Shown piece by piece: positions 5,814 to 18,042 of a DNA stretch of 31,384 nt. Position numbers and translations under genes: made by a program. The DNA lies in the IMG/VR virus record IMGVR_UViG_3300042934_001329, positions 1 to 31,384 of that record; one strand, written 5' to 3'. Below the pieces are notes generated by a model. It was not told the DNA's origin. It worked only from the letters and a program-made list of their open reading frames with translations, and searched no databases. The DNA comes from a virus. Positions within the stretch are counted from its first letter, which is position 1. The number at the start of each line of letters is the position of its first letter.

Positions 5814-6462
5814 TAAAACCTTCTTTGCAAAGCCCACAATGAGCACAGATGGAAAGCTGTTAGGGGTAGAGCTATGCACACAGTTTCATAATGTCGTAAA
5901 CAGTAAGTACTACTTCTACGCGTTATCCATCGAACAGAAACAACGCTTACTGGTAGAACAATTGGATGAAATCAAACGTGCCGCTTCCTGGTTCCGGGAC
6001 TATAGCCTGTACTGCTCTCTGCACGTGGACAAGTATCAGGCACGTCTATGTGCATTCGATGGTGAACTAAAGGACGCTTTGAGGCAGATAGGGGACATCG
6101 TGCGTCTTGAGGTTTCAGAGGATGAAAGTATTGATTATGGTATCAATAAGGCACTACTGAAATCGCTTTCCGATAATGGAAATACTCTTTTCCTAACAGG
6201 GCTTGGTGCAGGCCGGGCAACCCTACTAACGACTAAGCACTTTCATACCGTGAAGCTTGATAGGGCTTTCTATCATCACGAAGTACAGAAGCCTACGTTC
6301 GAAATCCTGATCAAAAACATTAAGCGTTTTTGTGATCGCATCATTGTTGATGGTGTAGATCAAAGGGATGAACTGGCATTGTTGAGAGAGATAAATGTAT
6401 GGGGCATACAGGGCGACCTATATAGATCAGTACCATTCTTAAAAGTTCATACACTACTGTAG
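5806..6462 (+). CDS. Degenerate EAL-domain protein, probably not a c-di-GMP phosphodiesterase
   Basis: A 218-residue stand-alone EAL-family domain with an AAGG ribosome-binding site. EAL landmarks in order are: LGVELCTQF (residues 19-27, position of the EAL signature), LRLEVSED (~100-107), FLTGLGAGRATL (129-140, position of DDFGTGYSSL), VKLDRAF (149-155), IIVDGVD (179-185, position of AEGVE) and IQGDLYRSVP (201-210). The conserved Glu22, Glu105, Lys150 and Gln202 remain. The Asp-Asp metal ligands are replaced by Leu-Thr (130-131) and the Glu of AEG by Asp182. It therefore probably lacks phosphodiesterase activity and may work by protein or c-di-GMP binding. YdiV of enterobacteria, a degenerate EAL protein that binds FlhDC and represses flagella, is the obvious comparison. 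Confidence 0.75.
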   Translation: MINKTFFAKPTMSTDGKLLGVELCTQFHNVVNSKYYFYALSIEQKQRLLVEQLDEIKRAASWFRDYSLYCSLHVDKYQARLCAFDGELKDALRQIGDIVRLEVSEDESIDYGINKALLKSLSDNGNTLFLTGLGAGRATLLTTKHFHTVKLDRAFYHHEVQKPTFEILIKNIKRFCDRIIVDGVDQRDELALLREINVWGIQGDLYRSVPFLKVHTLL

Positions 6463-6521
6463 CCATAAAAAGACTTATAGTAGAGTACGCCCCGTTTAAG
6501 CACACCAAAGGGAAAATAACT

Positions 6522-6953
6522 ATGAAAAACAGAGTACAGGGATTGTTTGTACTGGCAGTAGTGGCACTGGCAGCTACGTTTACGGCAACATCTAAAGACG
6601 AAGTACAACCCTTGGATAATGAAGGTAAACAAGCCCTACAACCTAGGGAAGATGAGGTAGGGACACGCTCATGTAAGCTCAGAGTGTATGACATCTTTGA
6701 AGGTGAACTTCTTTACCGGCGTACTGAGAACGCGACGGTGACTGAAAAGATTGATAGTTGTGATTTGATGGCTCCATACTTCAACCTTAGCTTTAGTCAC
6801 AATGATACTGAGTACCTTGCCAGTACCGGGGCGGAAAGGGCTTACCTTAAAAGAATGACGGTGGAGCGTTACCGGGATGGAAATGATAACTTGCAGTACG
6901 TAGTAAGAAACGATGCAAGAGCAGAAGAATTCAGAGTAGATTGCAATCAATAA
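6522..6953 (+). CDS. Exported small protein, unknown function
   Basis: A 143-residue protein with a Sec signal peptide: basic MKNR, hydrophobic core at residues 7-19, likely cut near residues 22-25 (TFTA/TSK). The mature protein begins with ~25 acidic, Pro/Gln-rich, probably disordered residues, then a beta-rich part with three cysteines (51, ~77 and 141). No lipobox is present, so it should be soluble in the periplasm or secreted. It lies 59 nt after the EAL gene and shares its direction and terminator, so the two may be co-transcribed. No family was recognised. Confidence 0.65.
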   Translation: MKNRVQGLFVLAVVALAATFTATSKDEVQPLDNEGKQALQPREDEVGTRSCKLRVYDIFEGELLYRRTENATVTEKIDSCDLMAPYFNLSFSHNDTEYLASTGAERAYLKRMTVERYRDGNDNLQYVVRNDARAEEFRVDCNQ

Positions 6954-6958
6954 CAAAT

Positions 6959-6991
6959 GCCCTGTAGATAATATCTACGGGGCTTTTTTTT
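6959..6991 (+). terminator. Strong intrinsic terminator before the virion genes
   Basis: A stem of at least 11 pairs (GCCC-T-GTAGATA with TATCTAC-G-GGGC, the middle pair a G-U wobble) is followed by eight T. It cleanly separates the accessory block from the packaging and head genes. Confidence 0.95.
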
Positions 6992-7019
6992 ATCATCGAT
7001 AAATAAATACAGTGTTAAT

Positions 7020-7196
7020 AAATAATTTAGTACTAAAAAATCATTTTATATAGAAAAAAATTTGAAAATTAATTTTAGGTTCTCCTTTTTTTTCGCATTT
7101 CGGGAGTTTTCGCAGCGAGTTTTTATTCACGTTTATATCAAAAAAATTACATCCCGCACCGCATAAATACTCGTAGCTAACCTAAAAGGAACAACT
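7020..7196 (+). other. Non-coding leader before the terminase genes, possible cos region
   Basis: About 200 nt without a gene. The first half is extremely AT-rich. CGGGAGTTTTCGC at 7101-7113 followed by AGCGAG resembles the region just right of lambda cosN (CGGGTTTTCGC), and cos sites of lambda-type phages lie just upstream of the small terminase gene. The cut site itself cannot be located from sequence alone. The position is expected, but the match is short. Confidence 0.3.
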
Positions 7197-7727
7197 ATGA
7201 GTAATACCCTTTCAATACGTTCTCTCGCTCTACAATACGGCTACGATGAATCTACAATCCGCCAGTCATGGATTCCTAAGGGGCTTGATATGTCATGGCC
7301 TGAAGTACAGATCCGTGCATGGGTAGTTCAGGAAGTATTAAAACCCCTACGTGAAACAGACTTACGCGAACAGATGGATCGCGAGAAGCTACGTAAGCTT
7401 CAGGCAGAAGCAAGTCAGGCAGAGTTAGAACTTGATCGTCAGCTTGGGCAGGTAATCGATGTAGGCTACCTTGAATCCTCGCTTTCAGAGTACTTCAGTC
7501 AATTAAAGAACTACCTACGTACAATCCCGCAAAAGCATTACATCGAACTCTTCGAATCTGAGGATGCATTAGAACTTAAAACGAAACTAGCAAGCTTCAT
7601 AGATGAAGTGCTTAATGAAATTGGCAATCATGAGTATGAAATGCCAGAGGAAGAACATGAACAAGGACAAGCTAACAAAGATATTGAACCAAGCAGTGAA
7701 GAGGATACTTCCACCGAAGAAGAATAA
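7197..7727 (+). CDS. terS: Terminase small subunit (lambda Nu1 type)
   Basis: A 176-residue protein with an AAAGGAA ribosome-binding site. Residues ~5-25 (IRSLALQYGYDESTIRQSWI) form a winged-helix/helix-turn-helix like the DNA-binding end of lambda gpNu1, and the central part is a charged helical region (residues ~55-85, EKLRKLQAEASQAELELD). The last ~30 residues are very acidic and probably disordered. TerS recognises the packaging site and loads the large subunit. The gene overlaps the terL start by 71 nt, indicating coupled translation, and has the usual first place in the late operon. Confidence 0.85.
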   Translation: MSNTLSIRSLALQYGYDESTIRQSWIPKGLDMSWPEVQIRAWVVQEVLKPLRETDLREQMDREKLRKLQAEASQAELELDRQLGQVIDVGYLESSLSEYFSQLKNYLRTIPQKHYIELFESEDALELKTKLASFIDEVLNEIGNHEYEMPEEEHEQGQANKDIEPSSEEDTSTEEE

Positions 7728-9555
7728 ACCTAGTGAATGGTGTGAAGAAAACTTAACGTTTCCAGATGGACCAATGGGATCTCAGAGGCTTTCTTTATTC
7801 GAATTCCAAAAATTGCCCTTAGATATTATTACTAATCCAAAAATACGCAAGGTTGTTTTGCAATCAAGTGCTCAGCTTCTCAAGACAACAGTAATGTTAA
7901 ATGCTGCAATGTATTTTATGGCAATGGATAACTCAAACATGGCTTTTGCTTCCTCTACAGGAAAGGAGGTAAAGCTAATGAAAACTGGTAAATTTGATAA
8001 TGTTGTAGCTCGTTCAGATATCCTTTCAAAAATAGTTACTGATAAAAACAATAAGAACTTTGCCAACAACGCAGATCAAACGCAAATGATTGATGGCAAT
8101 TTTCTGTACTGGCTGAACCTAAACGCGGCGAGTACATTACGCGGTAAAACGATAAAGAGACTGTTTCTAGATGAGGTAAGTAATGTTGAAGCAGATGGAG
8201 AGGAGGGCAATCCTCTAAGACTTGCGGAACAACGTGCTAGTACATTTACTGATGGCCTTGTAATGGTCGCTTCAACTCCAAAGTTAAAAGATGATTTAAT
8301 CTGTACTGAGTATCTCTTGAGTGATCAACGCCGCTTCTTTGTCCCATGCCCGCATTGTGAACATGAGCATACCTTAGAATGGGAAAATGTGCGTTTTGAA
8401 TGGCGACAAATCAATGGTGGTCGTAGAGCGATCCCAGATGAAGAAACCGCGACATTACATTGTCCAAAGTGTAAGAAAGAAATAACTGAAGCACAGCGAG
8501 TAAGAATGGTTAAACAAGGTCATTGGTTAGCAACCAATCCAGAAGTAAAAGATATAGCAGGGTTTCAAATCTCAAGACTCTATTCACCGATTACAAATAT
8601 AAAAAAACTTGTAGCAGAATATGCACAAGCTCACTTCGAATTTGATTTAATGAGTTTTTATAACAATGCCCTTGGTCTGCCTTGGGATGATGAAATGAAT
8701 TCAGACATTGATCTGGTTGTGCTTGAAAACCAACGCGATTCAACCTTTGATATAAATCATATTCCTGATGATGTGTTAGCAGTGGTGCATGGAGTGGATC
8801 AGCAGTTAGATCGCCTTGAAGTGAGCACTATCGGATTCAGCGAAAAGAACGTTTATGTACTTGATCATAGATCATTCTACGCACCAGATTGTACTAAACC
8901 AGGTGCAAAGGCATACGCAGAATTAGATACCTTTATAAACGCACAATTACGAACCATTACAGGACGCTTAGTTAAACGCCTTGGTACATTCATAGATAGT
9001 TCTAACGGTAACGCAACATCGGTAATTTATCGTTATGCATCAATACGCAAGAATGTTGCCGCTATAAAAGGTTCATCCTCTGTCAACGGCCCATTATTTA
9101 AAGTAACGAGGGTAGCAGGACAACAGAATCTGTTAATGCTCAACGTTAATGAAGGCAAGAACACCATAAGGCGTCTGCTAAACGGAGCAGTTAGTGAAGA
9201 GCGTGAAGAAATGCCAACTCAATTACACTTTACAAATAGTCTTCCTGATGATTATTTTGAACAGTTGACCAGTGAAGAACTAAAACGCAAGGGTGATAAT
9301 CTTTATTGGGTACTAAAAAAAGGTCATAAACGCAACGAGACATTGGACTGTTTAAATTATGCATTGATAGCGAAGGAGTATTATTTAAGTCTGATAGGTA
9401 AAAACCCTTATGCTGAGTTGCGTAAGTATGTAGCACGTCAGAAGGATAAACAGAACTTGCCAGTACAGAATGATAAATATATGGAAGGAAAATCCAAAGA
9501 ATTACGCTCGCAAAGTGTACAAATGCAAAGGAAACGTAATAATTGGTTTAATTAA
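7657..9555 (+). CDS. terL: Terminase large subunit (lambda gpA family)
   Basis: I chose the ATG at 7657 (632 residues) because GAGGAAG lies directly upstream; the frame is open further back to 7603. The packaging ATPase has a variant Walker A (SSAQLLKTT, Lys76, the same number as the catalytic Lys of lambda gpA) and Walker B LFLDEV (169-174). Two CxxC pairs (Cys231/234 and Cys269/272) form the zinc-binding element seen in this family. The nuclease domain begins with HGVDQQLDRLE (Asp381 and Asp385 as metal ligands), and FIDSSNG follows near residue 446. It cuts at cos and drives DNA into the prohead together with TerS and the portal. Length matches gpA (641 residues). Confidence 0.95.
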   Translation: MNKDKLTKILNQAVKRILPPKKNKPSEWCEENLTFPDGPMGSQRLSLFEFQKLPLDIITNPKIRKVVLQSSAQLLKTTVMLNAAMYFMAMDNSNMAFASSTGKEVKLMKTGKFDNVVARSDILSKIVTDKNNKNFANNADQTQMIDGNFLYWLNLNAASTLRGKTIKRLFLDEVSNVEADGEEGNPLRLAEQRASTFTDGLVMVASTPKLKDDLICTEYLLSDQRRFFVPCPHCEHEHTLEWENVRFEWRQINGGRRAIPDEETATLHCPKCKKEITEAQRVRMVKQGHWLATNPEVKDIAGFQISRLYSPITNIKKLVAEYAQAHFEFDLMSFYNNALGLPWDDEMNSDIDLVVLENQRDSTFDINHIPDDVLAVVHGVDQQLDRLEVSTIGFSEKNVYVLDHRSFYAPDCTKPGAKAYAELDTFINAQLRTITGRLVKRLGTFIDSSNGNATSVIYRYASIRKNVAAIKGSSSVNGPLFKVTRVAGQQNLLMLNVNEGKNTIRRLLNGAVSEEREEMPTQLHFTNSLPDDYFEQLTSEELKRKGDNLYWVLKKGHKRNETLDCLNYALIAKEYYLSLIGKNPYAELRKYVARQKDKQNLPVQNDKYMEGKSKELRSQSVQMQRKRNNWFN

Positions 9556-9563
9556 GGAATGAT

Positions 9564-13210
<3,647 letters not shown>

Positions 13211-13213
13211 TAT

Positions 13214-13531
13214 ATGAGAGCATTTGTTAACGGTCAATGTGACGCGTTTCTAAATGCTTTCGGACAATCTATCACAACCTCTACGGGCATTACCTTTACT
13301 GCAATAGTAGAGGTTGTGCCCGTTTCTATTGATACGGGTAGTGGTGGAATCATTGAAAGTACAGAAACGTTTATAACATATAAAAAAGAAGATTCTGCAA
13401 TAGCAATAGGTACTGAAATTATCGTCAATAATGTTATCTACGTAATATATCACATTGAGGATGATCTTTCCGGTATGTCCAATGCATATATCAGAAACAA
13501 AGAATCACAATCATTTGCAGAGGACTACTGA
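13214..13531 (+). CDS. Head-tail joining protein (lambda gpFII-like)
   Basis: A 105-residue protein directly after the capsid gene. The C-terminal half (IAIGTEIIVNNVIYVIYHIEDDLSG) is the beta pattern of gpFII-type connectors (a turn with a Gly, a two-stranded hairpin and a final strand with D-D), which form the interface between gpW and the tail terminator. The N-terminal helix (CDAFLNAFGQSI) also fits. The next gene begins two bases after its stop codon. Confidence 0.65.
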   Translation: MRAFVNGQCDAFLNAFGQSITTSTGITFTAIVEVVPVSIDTGSGGIIESTETFITYKKEDSAIAIGTEIIVNNVIYVIYHIEDDLSGMSNAYIRNKESQSFAEDY

Positions 13532-13532
13532 A

Positions 13533-13937
13533 ATGCAACTTGTTACTAAGGTACGACAGACAATGAAAAGCCTCATTGGTGCCAGCAAAAATTTAAAGGT
13601 GAGTAGGGCATTCGATGTTTTCAATGAAGTAGTATTTGATTATTCACTCACCAGTATTAACTACGGCACTCAACGACAATCCGGTACTTTCACTATTCAA
13701 TATCTCGTTTCACCTAATCCAGAAACGGGTAACACTGCACCTTCTATTACCTATGATGAAATAATTTCTAATTTTGACTCAGCAAAGGCAAAGGTATTCA
13801 GGGATGCTGGTTTAATACTATTTTCTTGTTCATACGATCAAAGCGACATTATTACTGATCCTGTAAGTGGCTCTGTATCCTTATCCTTTGTGATAAATAT
13901 TCAAATAGTGGAGAAGACACATAAGGATAATGTTTAA
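13533..13937 (+). CDS. Tail terminator / gpU-like minor tail protein
   Basis: I chose the ATG at 13533 (134 residues), two bases after the previous stop, with GAGGAC upstream; the frame is open back to 13455 but that part overlaps the previous gene. The pattern (N-terminal helix, long strand RAFDVFNEVVFDYSLTS, strands TFTIQYLVS and SVSLSFVINIQIVEK) and position fit a gpU/Zpos-type protein that caps the tail tube and joins the head connectors. No strong motif is available, so this rests mainly on position and length. The stop overlaps the ATG of the next gene. Confidence 0.5.
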   Translation: MQLVTKVRQTMKSLIGASKNLKVSRAFDVFNEVVFDYSLTSINYGTQRQSGTFTIQYLVSPNPETGNTAPSITYDEIISNFDSAKAKVFRDAGLILFSCSYDQSDIITDPVSGSVSLSFVINIQIVEKTHKDNV

Positions 13938-16900
13938 TGTCAGAAATAATTTTAGGTAATAACTTCAAGCTTTATTACAATGAAGATGTTGGAAACAGCG
14001 TACCTCAATCTCCGGGAAATATCCTAATCAATGAATTAGCAGAGTTCCCCACTTTAACTATCAGTTCTAAGGCTGAGAGTTTTGAAACTTATGATAGTGA
14101 ATATCTATCTAGACTACTGGCAGAACAGACGGTAGATCCGTTTGATATTGTTGTTAATTACGTTCCAGATGATCCCACACATCAGTTTTTAGACGATGCA
14201 GCAATCAATCAACAGCAATTTCAGATTCTGATGGTATATGACTATGAAGACGGCGATGAAAATATTGCCTATGCAATAGTCAATGGTTCAATTTCAGCAT
14301 ACAGAATTTCAGGGGACAAAGACGAAGTAGTACGGAAAACATACACCTTTGTACATTCACAGGTAATGACTCGTTCGACAGTAGCGAAAGCAAATCTACC
14401 GCTCTATGTTGGCAATTTCGGTGTTGGTAGCGATGGCATCAACACTCCGCAATATCAGCCGGAAAATCCCGGTGGTAACAGTTTTATCAAAGTACCGGCA
14501 TCGGCGGTTGGTAATCCCAGTTCTACGGATCTTCTGGGGGTAGGGCTTACTGATAATGGCTCAGTAGTAGAAATCGCTGCAACCAAAAGTGGCACTCTAA
14601 GCCTCTTTGCAAAGAATGCTTCTACTGCATGGACACGCATTTATACCGCTTCACAGATTGATTCACGCTACGTACCACTAACCCGTACTGTAAATGGGAA
14701 GGATTTAGGCACTGACATTACTCTGAACAGTACAGATGTTGGTGCATTAGATCTATCGGGTGGCACACTAACAGCCGATCTTAACGGTACTAATATTCTC
14801 ATGTCCGGTGATGTTGTGTCCGCTTCAGTGGCTACTACAACCATCAATGCAAAGGATGTGATTGCAAGCGGTGACGTATCATCATCGAACCTGACGGTAG
14901 CAAACACAATCAGTACTGATGATCTTACCGTGGCTGGGGATGTAAAAGTTGCAGGGGATGTATCTGCAAGTGATGCAACCTTCACGGGTAAAGTGCAGGC
15001 AGAATCACTAAATGCTGATTCCATCACTACAGGTTCACTTGAATCTTCTACTGGTAAATTTACCGGGAAAATCGAAGCAGCTGATGCAGCTTTCACTGGT
15101 GCTATTCAGGCCGCTGATGCAGCTTTCACTGGCAAGGTGCAGGCAGGGGCATTAGAACTTGATACACCTCTACCTGTAAGTAGTGGTGGCACGGGCAGTA
15201 CAGAAGCTGATGGTAGCGGTGCATACAACATCAGTGCCTTACCAATGCGGCCAGAAGTAACAAGTCAGGTTGATATCAATAACTTTGGTCCAAATGCAGC
15301 CTATGTAGGTATCTGGAAGTTCAATAGTACCGAAGCAGTAACCAGTACTAATCTACCAGTAGCAGAGCACGGCATTCTTGAAGTACTCGATGCAGGTATT
15401 AACGGTGGTATGCAGCGTTACACTACTGGCGGTCATATCTATGTGCGTACTCTCTCTTCTGCCTGGGATGAATCAGAACCACAGTGGGGAAGTTGGTTAT
15501 CAGTAGGTTTGAACGCATCACGTGAAGTTTTGACAAGCCTTGATACTACTTTCAATGCGGGTATGTACTCTACTGATGATAGTACCGTGGGTATCCCGGC
15601 AGCGGGCGTAGGCGAATGTGTTGTATATGACCATGCAGATGGCAACCACGTTACACAGGTTTACCATACCAGTACGAACCGTGAATTTATCCGGGCAGGG
15701 TATGATGGTGTCTGGTCTGATTGGGCTGAAGTTGTCACTACTGACAACATCCAGGACACTGTAATTTCGAAGTACATTGATCCTTTCGGCTTAGGTAAAT
15801 CGGTATCCGTTTCGGATCTGAATAACGTTAACGGTAGTGGTTTTTATCATTTCGCAGCAGAAAGCGAAAATACCCCATCGGAGAATGACGGTACTCTATT
15901 ACATAACCAGTATGCGGACGGCTCAGCATCACAGTTTGCAGTAATCAGTGGCAATCGCCTGTACTCACGTGTCCGTTATGATGGTGTCTGGTCTGATTGG
16001 GCTGAATACGTAAATGCAGATACAGTTATTCCAGTTGAGAAAGGTGGTACAGGTAATACAACCGGGAATGCAAAGAGTGCAGATAAGCTATCAAGTACTC
16101 ATACCCTTATCACTGACTTGAGTTCAACAGAAGAAGCAACATTTGATGGCACGAATGATGTCGTACAGGGTGTTAAAGGGATACTGCCTATCGAACATGG
16201 CGGTAGTGGTGCCGATAACGCACCAGACGCACGCACAAATCTCAGTGCTGCAAAGTCCGGTATCAATAGTGACATCACCAGTCTGAAATCCCTATCTGGT
16301 CCGTTACGCTTAGGCGGTGACGCGGCGAGTGATTATGACGCTGTTACGCTAAAGCAACTACTGGCAAATGCCGGTGGTGGTAGTGGTCCTACTCTAAATG
16401 GGGTGATGAACAACTACCTTGGGCAAGTATCATGGTTCAATGGTACACGTGCAAAGTTACCCACTGCATCACTAGGTTCAGATGGTCAGATACTTAACCG
16501 TGCAGACTATCCCGATCTTTGGAACGCGATTAACTCGGGGATGTTCAACAGCGTTTCAGATGAGTTGTGGTTAGACAGTGGCATAAGTACAAACCCATCG
16601 GCAAACCGTGGCATGTATTCTACTGGTGACGGTGTAAGTACTTTCCGTATGCCAGATCTAAACGGTTCACAGGAAGGTTCTACACCTAACCTGTACTTAC
16701 GCGGTACTGGTACAGGCGTCTCCGGCATCCCGTCAGGCACAACTTCTGATAGTGCATTACCGAATATCTCGGGTGGCTTTAATATCAGGAGAGTGTTTAC
16801 AGGTTCTACTGAAACAGATTCGATAATTGCCACTGGTGGCGTATTCAGCAAAACAGTTCAACCATCAAGTTCTGTATGGAATCGCTTCCAACAATCAACG

Positions 16901-17992
16901 AACAGCGGCAACAATGTTGATGTTATGGCTTTTGATGCATCAAAGGCCAACCCAATCTATGGTCGTGATGGTGTAGGTGAAGCCCGCCCACGTTCAGCCT
17001 GGGGTATCTGGGTTATTCGCGTAAGTGGAGTATTCGAAGCAGCAAACACTACTTTCAACGTGTACAACGCAGATAAAACTAAACCTGAAAATGGCGTGAT
17101 TACCTATGGTGGTTCCCTGAATTCAGTTTACCAGATTGGCGGTGCGGATTACTCAGTAACTCGTTTACGTGCAAAGGTGAATATCGGGGATGGCCAGGAA
17201 CATGCAGCAGTATTGAATTTTGGCAATCCTTCAAATCCATCATCAGTTACTTTCGGACAGGGAACCGATACAGTAGTTATGTCAGTTGAAAAGCAATTAG
17301 ATCTTTATAGTGGTGGTGGTTCCTATATGCGTCTACGTAATGATGGGAGTATAAGACTTCAATCAACGAACGTTGGTGCTTTTATTGAACTTAGTAACTT
17401 AGGGATTTCTACTGGCTCTAAAATTGATATTAATGCCTCTGATGGTGCGTTTATTCGTCATAACCAGACTACTAAGGGCGGTACTAGTTATGTATTATCT
17501 TTGATTAATGATCAGCCAAACTGGTATATAGGCAAGCCAAATCTTGATAATAATAATAACGTTTACTGGTATTCATACGTTTTAGGTACTCAGCTACAGT
17601 TACAGTCAGATCGTATCTATGCTAACAAGTTTATAAATGCTCCTGCATTTACGCCAACTTCAGATGAGCGTATTAAAACTAACAAAATACCGCTTACTGA
17701 AGCATTGAGTAAGGTAGTACAGCTGCAGGGCTATGAATCTTATACCCTAACATTCAGCGACGATTATAAATTTGAAACTGGTGGGTTACTTGCACAGGAT
17801 GTGCAAAAGGTAATGCCTGTTGCCGTTAAAGGCGGGGGTGGGGAAGGACTTGATGAAAATGGCAATGTTGTTCAAGACCTGTTATCACTCGACTACAACG
17901 CACTATCAGCCCTATTTGTTGAATCAATCAAGGAAATGAAAATTATGATTGATGAACTGCAGAATGAACTCAATGAACTTAAAAATAAATAA
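13937..17992 (+). CDS. Tail-tube protein fused to a full tail fibre with S74 self-cleaving chaperone
   Basis: A continuous 1351-residue frame. Residues 1-145 are a tail-tube domain. VNYVPDDPTH (73-82) and GDKDEVVRK (126-134) align almost without gaps to VNYLPDDAVH (71-80) and GDKDEVVTK (124-132) of the ordinary tube protein at 18043. Residues ~150-410 form a fibre shaft with VNGKDLGTDITLN and 11-residue repeats of the AADAAFTGKVQ type. PVSSGGTG (~412) and PVEKGGTG (~698) flank three knob modules (435-527, 528-607, 615-690), two of which end GVWSDWAE. A collar-like domain spans ~825-1031 (ending ARPRSAWGIWVIRVSG), then a ~210-residue beta tip. Residues 1242-1351 are an S74 chaperone, in which Ser1242 of SDERIKTN is the expected self-cleavage nucleophile. 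The N-terminus should sit in the tail tube and the rest should project as a receptor-binding fibre. Confidence 0.9.
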   Translation: MSEIILGNNFKLYYNEDVGNSVPQSPGNILINELAEFPTLTISSKAESFETYDSEYLSRLLAEQTVDPFDIVVNYVPDDPTHQFLDDAAINQQQFQILMVYDYEDGDENIAYAIVNGSISAYRISGDKDEVVRKTYTFVHSQVMTRSTVAKANLPLYVGNFGVGSDGINTPQYQPENPGGNSFIKVPASAVGNPSSTDLLGVGLTDNGSVVEIAATKSGTLSLFAKNASTAWTRIYTASQIDSRYVPLTRTVNGKDLGTDITLNSTDVGALDLSGGTLTADLNGTNILMSGDVVSASVATTTINAKDVIASGDVSSSNLTVANTISTDDLTVAGDVKVAGDVSASDATFTGKVQAESLNADSITTGSLESSTGKFTGKIEAADAAFTGAIQAADAAFTGKVQAGALELDTPLPVSSGGTGSTEADGSGAYNISALPMRPEVTSQVDINNFGPNAAYVGIWKFNSTEAVTSTNLPVAEHGILEVLDAGINGGMQRYTTGGHIYVRTLSSAWDESEPQWGSWLSVGLNASREVLTSLDTTFNAGMYSTDDSTVGIPAAGVGECVVYDHADGNHVTQVYHTSTNREFIRAGYDGVWSDWAEVVTTDNIQDTVISKYIDPFGLGKSVSVSDLNNVNGSGFYHFAAESENTPSENDGTLLHNQYADGSASQFAVISGNRLYSRVRYDGVWSDWAEYVNADTVIPVEKGGTGNTTGNAKSADKLSSTHTLITDLSSTEEATFDGTNDVVQGVKGILPIEHGGSGADNAPDARTNLSAAKSGINSDITSLKSLSGPLRLGGDAASDYDAVTLKQLLANAGGGSGPTLNGVMNNYLGQVSWFNGTRAKLPTASLGSDGQILNRADYPDLWNAINSGMFNSVSDELWLDSGISTNPSANRGMYSTGDGVSTFRMPDLNGSQEGSTPNLYLRGTGTGVSGIPSGTTSDSALPNISGGFNIRRVFTGSTETDSIIATGGVFSKTVQPSSSVWNRFQQSTNSGNNVDVMAFDASKANPIYGRDGVGEARPRSAWGIWVIRVSGVFEAANTTFNVYNADKTKPENGVITYGGSLNSVYQIGGADYSVTRLRAKVNIGDGQEHAAVLNFGNPSNPSSVTFGQGTDTVVMSVEKQLDLYSGGGSYMRLRNDGSIRLQSTNVGAFIELSNLGISTGSKIDINASDGAFIRHNQTTKGGTSYVLSLINDQPNWYIGKPNLDNNNNVYWYSYVLGTQLQLQSDRIYANKFINAPAFTPTSDERIKTNKIPLTEALSKVVQLQGYESYTLTFSDDYKFETGGLLAQDVQKVMPVAVKGGGGEGLDENGNVVQDLLSLDYNALSALFVESIKEMKIMIDELQNELNELKNK
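14973..15150 (+). repeat. Short repeats in the fibre shaft
   Basis: The DNA string GCTGATGCAGCTTTCACTGG occurs twice, 33 bp apart, encoding AADAAFTGAIQ followed by AADAAFTGKVQ. Weaker copies (DATFTGKVQ, GKFTGKIE) lie upstream. The 11-residue period suggests a trimeric shaft built from short hendecad-like units. Identical DNA makes this a place for repeat-number change. Confidence 0.85.
15701..16006 (+). repeat. Two knob modules sharing an identical 30-bp stretch
   Basis: The 30 bases at 15701-15730 and at 15977-16006 are identical and encode YDGVWSDWAE at the end of two successive knob domains, 276 bp (92 codons) apart. This is consistent with tandem duplication of the module. Confidence 0.85.
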
Positions 17993-17998
17993 ATAAAA

Positions 17999-18019
17999 TG
18001 GGGTGCAGGAAGTACCCCA
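17999..18019 (+). other. Hairpin between the fibre-fusion gene and the tail-tube gene
   Basis: TGGGGT (17999-18004) pairs with ACCCCA (18014-18019) around a nine-base loop. There is no T-run, so it may stabilise the downstream mRNA end or influence expression of the tube gene rather than terminate. Confidence 0.5.
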
Positions 18020-18042
18020 ATTAACTTATAAGGAAATAAAAA

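Noticed and set aside
6341-6694. 117-codon minus-strand frame across the EAL and exported-protein genes
   Set aside because: Overlaps two better-supported genes, including their intergenic space, and encodes a low-complexity Ser/Cys-rich sequence.
14668-15096. 142-codon minus-strand frame inside the fibre gene
   Set aside because: Shadow of a large, well-supported gene on the plus strand; composition follows the repeats of that gene and no ribosome-binding context is apparent.
13937-17992. Assembly artefact joining a tube gene and a fibre gene
   Set aside because: The frame is continuous over 4 kb, base composition is even, the linker at ~145-250 has normal fibre-attachment motifs, and a full tube gene follows separately, so a simple misjoin is unlikely. 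Long-read confirmation would settle it.
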